DNA of 9,675 nt from the NCBI GenBank assembly GCA_023389895.1, contig JAEWDX010000130.1, forward strand, positions 1 through 9,675, written 5' to 3'. The translations under genes and the position numbers were made by a program. The notes beneath the pieces are model-generated. The model was not told where the DNA came from and did not search any database. It was given only the letters and a program-made list of their open reading frames with translations. This DNA is from Bacillota bacterium. Lineage in GTDB: Bacteria > Bacillota > Bacilli > Bacillales > Cytobacillaceae. Below are positions 5,636 through 9,675 of this stretch, one piece after another (the stretch's first letter is position 1; each line of letters opens with the position of its first letter).

Positions 5636-7375
5636 TTATTTTGGCATTCCAGTTGGATGATCAAGATCCCTTGGTGAGTCAACAAACTGATCGCTCCTAG
5701 TGCTGTTATGACATGCCCAACAGCTTGTCATATTTGTGTATTTCTTCAATGCAGATGATACGTTTTTATCTACCATGTATTCTCTAGCTTTCTCTTTAGC
5801 ATCCGCGTCAGCTATACCTTGAGCTTTAAAATCTGCTTCTACTTTTGCAAGATCTCTACCTAAAGCATCTTTCATAATCGAAACATCTGTACCATGGGAG
5901 TAGTGACATGTCACACAAGTACGACCTGACCCTGAAATACTGTGAGCCCAGATTTTATCATTTTTATCCCACGCACTTTCATAACCCTTACCACCCTTAT
6001 AATCAGTGTGACAAGCTAGACAAAATCCTTGTGAATCACCTGATGCTACTCCAGTCGTTTCCTTGACATCTACTCCAGTAGCAGCATCTATACCTTTGCT
6101 TGCAAAAGTAAATTTCATAATGTAAGGTTTAGCAATATTTGCATTTATAGTTGATGGATCGATTGGGTTTGTGAATACAACATACCCTTTCTCACCGTTA
6201 TATTGAGCACCAGTTAATGCTGGTAATCCAGTATTTCCCACCTTTAACAAAGTGCCTTGTGTCCAAGCAGCTCCCTCTTTATAGTAGATAATTAAAGCAT
6301 ATGTTCCATCTTTTGCATTTGGATCTTTATAAAAAAGAGAAGCGGGATCAGCGTTTTCACCAGCACCTATAGTTACATATTTAAATACTGCCGAAGTATT
6401 CTTACCTAGTGCATTAACAGCAGTATCTGTGATAGGTGCTGAAACGCTTAAAGCAAGTGCCCCCACATTTTCCTGAAGATTTCCACCTAATTCTTTTTTT
6501 GTACTAGCCATTCCGTTTGGATCAACCTTCAATAAACGATCACTGAATGAACCGTGTGGACTGTGGCAGCTTGCACAAGTGAAATCACTAGCCCAACTAC
6601 CTGTTGTTGCATTTTTATTTCCACCTGGAGCAGCTTTGACAGCAACTGTTCCATTTGCCATATGGCTTGATGCATTTCCGTCAATTGGATCGCCACCAAA
6701 TGTACCAGCGCCAGCACCAGCATCATGACCTGTACCAAATACATCATAGAAACCTAAAGTTCCATCATGACATGATGTACAAGTTGCTTGTGTGCCATCT
6801 TTGAATAATAACTTTCCAGCTGAAGATGTATGTGTTTGGTGACAACTTGCACAGGAGTTCGTATTGTTTTGGTAATCTCCATGTGTTTTATGCGTTCCAT
6901 CATTTCCTTTATTATCAACCATATCCTTTGATTTAACGACTGCCCCTGCTGTACTACCATCATTAACAGATGTACCAAAGCCTGTTTGGTTTGAGTTAAT
7001 ATGTCCAACAGGTGTTGAATCCTTACCTTCAAAATCTTGGTTTAGGCCAAGGATAGCGTCAATTACTACCTTCTTAGATGGCCCATCAGCATTTACTGCT
7101 TCAATTTCAAACTTATGTTTTTCCCCTGGCATAACGCCAGTTGCTACGTAAACAAGGACATCCTGATTGTCAACCACCTTGGTTCCATCCCACCATACAT
7201 TGTATCCAGTAGCACCTGTTGCTTTATTCCAAGTAACTTTAATAGTTGTTTCATCTACAGGACCGCTGACAATTCCACTTACACTAGCAGGTGGTGCAGC
7301 CAATACTGCTGTACTAAGAATACCAAATAGAAATAGTGCTACTAAAGCTGAAAAACTAAATCTTAGTTTTTTCAT
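5636..7375 (-). CDS. Secreted hexaheme c-type cytochrome with N-terminal Fn3 domain
   Basis: 579 residues, ATG at 7373-7375, with a near-ideal AAGGAGG site six bases upstream. Residues 1-26 are a signal peptide cleaved at VLA|APP. Residues about 28-110 are a fibronectin type III domain (TIKVTWNKATGATGYNVWW ... HKFEIEAVNADG). Six CXXCH motifs start at residues 175, 199, 267, 452, 487 and 552. Extra histidines (KTH, QTH, TGH, SSH, SPH, WAH, YSH, LDH) are enough for bis-His ligation of every heme. A 180-residue heme-free, beta-rich stretch separates hemes 3 and 4. There is no C-terminal anchor. The motif CASCHQTH...KLL...CTSCHDGT is of the doubled-CXXCH type. The role is probably extracellular or wall-spanning electron conduction. 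Six hemes and bis-His ligation recall the filament-forming OmcS of Geobacter, but length and domain content differ, so homology to it is not claimed. Confidence 0.92.
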   Translation of the reverse strand: MKKLRFSFSALVALFLFGILSTAVLAAPPASVSGIVSGPVDETTIKVTWNKATGATGYNVWWDGTKVVDNQDVLVYVATGVMPGEKHKFEIEAVNADGPSKKVVIDAILGLNQDFEGKDSTPVGHINSNQTGFGTSVNDGSTAGAVVKSKDMVDNKGNDGTHKTHGDYQNNTNSCASCHQTHTSSAGKLLFKDGTQATCTSCHDGTLGFYDVFGTGHDAGAGAGTFGGDPIDGNASSHMANGTVAVKAAPGGNKNATTGSWASDFTCASCHSPHGSFSDRLLKVDPNGMASTKKELGGNLQENVGALALSVSAPITDTAVNALGKNTSAVFKYVTIGAGENADPASLFYKDPNAKDGTYALIIYYKEGAAWTQGTLLKVGNTGLPALTGAQYNGEKGYVVFTNPIDPSTINANIAKPYIMKFTFASKGIDAATGVDVKETTGVASGDSQGFCLACHTDYKGGKGYESAWDKNDKIWAHSISGSGRTCVTCHYSHGTDVSIMKDALGRDLAKVEADFKAQGIADADAKEKAREYMVDKNVSSALKKYTNMTSCWACHNSTRSDQFVDSPRDLDHPTGMPK

Positions 7376-7517
7376 TATAATCCTCCTTCTTAAAAATGTT
7401 GAATAAAAACAAATAAAGCAAATGTACTTCGTTTGTACCTCACCTTCACTATAAAAATGAAAGGTGAACTTTTTTCATGAAAACATACCACCTCCCTTAA
7501 GTGCAAATGATTTAAGT
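7376..7517 (-). promoter_or_regulatory. Structured leader of the hexaheme gene with a short SD-led ORF
   Basis: This is the 142-base gap between the NHL and hexaheme genes. On the minus strand GGGAGGTGG (7496-7488) is a very good match to the anti-SD, yet no long gene follows. Two tiny frames do: ATG at 7486 (MFS, stop at 7475) and ATG at 7478 (MKKVHLSFL, stop TAG at 7449-7451). A 7-bp stem (7440-7446 with 7461-7467) overlaps the second frame, with its stop codon in the loop, so ribosomes translating it would open the stem. T6 at 7470-7475 follows the stem on the + strand only. This could be a leader-peptide control element or a vestige of a lost gene. No minus-strand promoter is convincing here. 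Confidence 0.4.
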
Positions 7518-8486
7518 TTAGTAGTAAAACAACACTCGCTCATTTAAAGTATCGGTAATGAAGATTTCATCTCTTTCATCAATATACAGGCCATTCGGGA
7601 GATAGAATTGGTCGTTTGAATCACCCATGCCACCGAATTGAAATAATTTCTTGCCATTTGCATCAAAGCCATATACGTAATGGGATAAATTATTGACGAT
7701 ATAGAGAATCCCTCTTGAGTCAACACCGATTCCTCTTGGGTTGATAAAATTCGATTCGCCTGTGCCGTCATCAGAACCGTTGACAATGCGAAGGAAATTT
7801 CCGTCTTTATCAAAAACCTGTACCCGATTATTCCCAGAGTCAGTAACGTAGATATTTTCTTGTTTATCAATCGTAACGGCGTTAGGAGCAAGGAATTCAC
7901 CGACTTCCCTTCCAACACTCCCGATTTCTAAGAGCTTTTCACCTTCAAGGTTGAAAACAAATACTTTGTTTTCCTTAATATCGGTTACATAGAGTTTGTC
8001 ATTAAATATCCGCAAGCCCCCAGGTGAATTAATTAATTTCTCATCGCCGCTTTCCTTAAAGTAGCGGATGAATTCACCATCGCGATTGAAGATGGAAATA
8101 TTGCCATTATACATATCTGCGACATAAATATTCTCTTCCGTATCTCCCGTAATTCCATATGGGAAACGGAACTCGCCTTCATTATTGCCAGATTGCCCGA
8201 ACATAAAGACGGCTGTTCCAGAAAGATCAAATACTTGCACGCGCTTATTATTCGTATCGGTCACGTAGAGGAACTCTCCAATCTTGGCAACATCCATCGG
8301 CTTATCTAATGATTCATTGAAGTCACCGTAGATAGCGTGCATGAAGGCAGGCGGACCATCCCGATCAACCGCTGAGGCAATCGTCTTTACTTTGTTCTGC
8401 AAGTTAAATAGATAAATCCCTACAAACAAACAAATGGAAAGCAGGACCATTATTGCCATCCAAATATACGTTGTCTTTTTCTTCAT
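7518..8486 (-). CDS. Membrane-anchored six-bladed NHL beta-propeller
   Basis: 322 residues, ATG at 8484-8486, with AAGGAGG nine bases upstream that overlaps the stop codon region of the TPR gene (14-base gap), so the two are probably translationally linked. Residues 7-27 are an uncleaved signal anchor (no good cleavage site), placing the rest outside. Six NHL repeats follow at about 61-105, 105-150, 150-195, 195-243, 243-290 and 290-322. Each has the P.G(I/V/L) ... (I/L)YV(T/A)D ... N.(R/K)V.(V/I)F ... G pattern, for example IYVTDSGNNRVQVFDKDG. Six repeats make a closed propeller filling the whole outer part. NHL propellers bind proteins or ligands and are common beside multiheme cytochromes. 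Here it is probably a docking or assembly partner of the secreted cytochromes; this is inferred from position. No heme motif. Confidence 0.9.
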   Translation of the reverse strand: MKKKTTYIWMAIMVLLSICLFVGIYLFNLQNKVKTIASAVDRDGPPAFMHAIYGDFNESLDKPMDVAKIGEFLYVTDTNNKRVQVFDLSGTAVFMFGQSGNNEGEFRFPYGITGDTEENIYVADMYNGNISIFNRDGEFIRYFKESGDEKLINSPGGLRIFNDKLYVTDIKENKVFVFNLEGEKLLEIGSVGREVGEFLAPNAVTIDKQENIYVTDSGNNRVQVFDKDGNFLRIVNGSDDGTGESNFINPRGIGVDSRGILYIVNNLSHYVYGFDANGKKLFQFGGMGDSNDQFYLPNGLYIDERDEIFITDTLNERVLFYY

Positions 8487-8500
8487 GGTACCTAGCCTCC

Positions 8501-9202
8501 TTAGTTGTTGTCCTTATCTTGCTCTGCGATTCTTTCAAGCCCCTCAACCGCTGGTTTATATAGCGGATCATAATTTAATGCATCTTTATATATTTCCTCT
8601 GCCTCAGAAAGATTGCCTTGATCCTCCAGTACGCGGCCGATTTCATAAATAATATCCGTATTTGTTGCCATGAGGATATTAGCTTCTTCTAATGACTTTA
8701 TTGCCTCGTCATACATTTTCAATTTACGATAAATGCTTCCTTGCAACAAAAAACCCTTATAATCTCTCGGTGAGATTTCTATCGCTCTTTGCGATTGTAG
8801 TAAGGCATCATCTAAACGTTCCTCATCATTGTAAACGATTCCTAAATTGAGGTAAGCACTATAATAGTTGTCATCTAGATCAAGTGCAGCGAAATATTCT
8901 TTAATGGCCTTTTCATTATTTCCCTTGAGAAAATACGTATATCCTAAATCGACTCGATGCTTCGGATTACTCGGGTCAGCATCAGCCATTTGCTTATAAT
9001 AAGCTAGTTGATCATTTAATCGGTTCTTGTCAATATTAGACCAAAAGAATTTGTCACTAATAAAGTAGCCAGCAATTAAGCTAGCAAATAATGTTCCAAA
9101 AATCAGTAAAAACGCTTGTAATTTTGTAAAATATTTATTCTTCTTTACTTGAGCTTTTTCCCTTGTTTCTTGTTCCTCCACAATTCGTTGCTCTTCTTCC
9201 AT
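8501..9202 (-). CDS. Membrane-anchored TPR protein
   Basis: 233 residues, ATG at 9200-9202, with AGAGGTG about seven bases upstream. An acidic, coiled N-terminus (1-20) in the cytoplasm is followed by a membrane helix (about 28-48), and four TPR repeats lie outside (about 80-111, 113-145, 147-179 and 182-214). These show the usual spacing, for example YSAYLNLGIVYNDEERLDDAL and the final DP/SP turn residues. The gene is 21 bases after the first cytochrome and 14 before the propeller. A membrane-tethered external TPR next to c-type cytochromes recalls the apocytochrome-binding TPR parts of CcmH and NrfG in Gram-negative maturation systems, so a role in holding unfolded cytochromes or in complex assembly is reasonable. 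Other scaffolding roles fit equally well. Confidence 0.9.
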   Translation of the reverse strand: MEEEQRIVEEQETREKAQVKKNKYFTKLQAFLLIFGTLFASLIAGYFISDKFFWSNIDKNRLNDQLAYYKQMADADPSNPKHRVDLGYTYFLKGNNEKAIKEYFAALDLDDNYYSAYLNLGIVYNDEERLDDALLQSQRAIEISPRDYKGFLLQGSIYRKLKMYDEAIKSLEEANILMATNTDIIYEIGRVLEDQGNLSEAEEIYKDALNYDPLYKPAVEGLERIAEQDKDNN

Positions 9203-9223
9203 TATTTCTTCACCTCTATCGGC

Positions 9224-9675
9224 TTAGTTATCAGAACCCCTATGACAGCTCGAACAAGTATTGACCGAATGACATTGATAGCAAGTTTTTGTTAGCTTTT
9301 GATTTTCTGCTAATGGGATCGGATGACGTACTCGCCAAACATTGTTTCTGTGGGTTGCTGGATGGCAACTCGCACATGCAATCGTTGTGACCGCTCCATC
9401 CCTTGGCTTTTGATAATCATGGCATGTTGCACATTTTTCTTGCTGCTCGCTCGCTAACTTCCCATGACTGGAAGCAAATGTTTTATTATGACTTGCTGGT
9501 CGCTCGCTATGACAGTCTTTACAGAATGTATTTTCCTTCGCATACTCAGAAACTGAAATCGGTCTATTAATCTTCTTCTCACTATCGATATAATGCATAT
9601 AGCTCGGCTCTTCATAAAAACTTTCGATTTTTTTGTCAGACATGTAAGCGTGACAGCTATTGCATTCTTTAATGT
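9224..9675 (-). CDS. Heme-dense c-type cytochrome (5' end outside the window)
   Basis: The visible 150 residues end at TAA 9224-9226. The frame is open to the window edge. The ATG at 9641-9643 is internal, because in-frame codons upstream of it encode another heme site, CNSCH (9650-9664). Six CXXCH motifs are visible: CNSCH (9650-9664), CKDCH (9509-9523), CATCH (9419-9433), CASCH (9362-9376), CYQCH (9269-9283) and CSSCH (9242-9256). The last two are only four residues apart. About one heme per 25 residues, plus many other histidines (PASH, SSHGK, ATHR, RHP), suggests compact bis-His hemes of the cytochrome c3/NapC-NirT type. If the missing N-terminus has a membrane helix, it would be the quinol-side electron entry point; this cannot be seen here. 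It is the first visible gene of the operon. Confidence 0.9.
   Translation of the reverse strand, partial: IKECNSCHAYMSDKKIESFYEEPSYMHYIDSEKKINRPISVSEYAKENTFCKDCHSERPASHNKTFASSHGKLASEQQEKCATCHDYQKPRDGAVTTIACASCHPATHRNNVWRVRHPIPLAENQKLTKTCYQCHSVNTCSSCHRGSDN

Noticed and set aside
6529..7032. Minus-strand frames of 72 and 92 codons inside the hexaheme gene
   Set aside because: They are out-of-frame readings of the cytochrome, with low-complexity Gln/Leu/Met composition and no ribosome-binding sites.
2971..7375. Sortase (LPXTG) or S-layer anchoring of the large cytochromes
   Set aside because: Neither C-terminus (HAPQKLSK and HPTGMPK) has a sorting motif, membrane helix or basic tail, and no S-layer homology domain is seen.
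7115..7406. Two + strand frames opposite the start of the hexaheme gene
   Set aside because: They overlap the signal peptide and Fn3 coding sequence of a well-supported gene and have no recognisable protein features or start signals.
9641..9643. ATG at 9643 as start of the first cytochrome
   Set aside because: The frame continues upstream through another CXXCH to the window edge, there is no ribosome-binding site before it, and the protein would lack any export signal.

Overview
The window looks like chromosomal DNA of a low-GC Gram-positive bacterium (Bacillota, most likely Bacillaceae). The DNA is AT-rich, Shine-Dalgarno sites are strong (AAGGAGG type), there is a TTG start and a classical lipoprotein signal, and the left end carries two genes resembling Bacillus subtilis YqgW and YqgU. 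The rest is a minus-strand gene cluster for multiheme c-type cytochromes. At least 20 CXXCH heme-binding motifs are visible: 6 or more, then 6, then 8.

Layout, left to right. A small membrane protein gene (DUF2759/YqgW-like, + strand) ends at 181 and is followed by a bidirectional terminator at 239-273. A convergent YqgU-like lipoprotein gene lies at 300-1445. Positions 1446-1838 hold a possible promoter with a TTTCAA array, a strong minus-strand terminator (1591-1643) that closes the cytochrome cluster, and a doubtful 45-codon ORF. Then, all on the minus strand and in reverse transcriptional order: a membrane protein of unknown function (1839-2861), a large secreted octaheme cytochrome with Ig-like domains (2971-5481), a secreted hexaheme cytochrome with an Fn3 domain (5636-7375), a membrane-anchored NHL beta-propeller (7518-8486), a membrane-anchored TPR protein (8501-9202), and the 3' part of a heme-dense cytochrome that runs off the right edge (9224-9675).

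Transcription of the cluster enters from the right edge; no promoter for it is inside the window. The first three genes are packed 14-21 bases apart. The two secreted cytochromes are each preceded by about 150 bases of leader with RNA structure. The likely logic is inferred: the first cytochrome takes electrons at the membrane, the TPR and propeller proteins stand on the outer face of the membrane and help assemble or dock cytochromes, and the hexaheme and octaheme proteins carry electrons through or beyond the wall. This is a candidate extracellular electron transfer system, possibly filament-forming. The same idea has precedent in Geobacter and some archaea, where multiheme cytochrome clusters also encode beta-propeller proteins, but nothing in this window proves electron acceptor, filament formation or assembly role.

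The most unusual points are: the set of secreted multiheme cytochromes in a Bacillus-like host; an Ig-like domain split by two 18-bp-period repeat arrays; a compact + strand promoter plus hairpin terminator between the two big cytochromes that could make a small antisense RNA of about 57 nt; and a very short ORF with a strong ribosome-binding site in the leader of the hexaheme gene.
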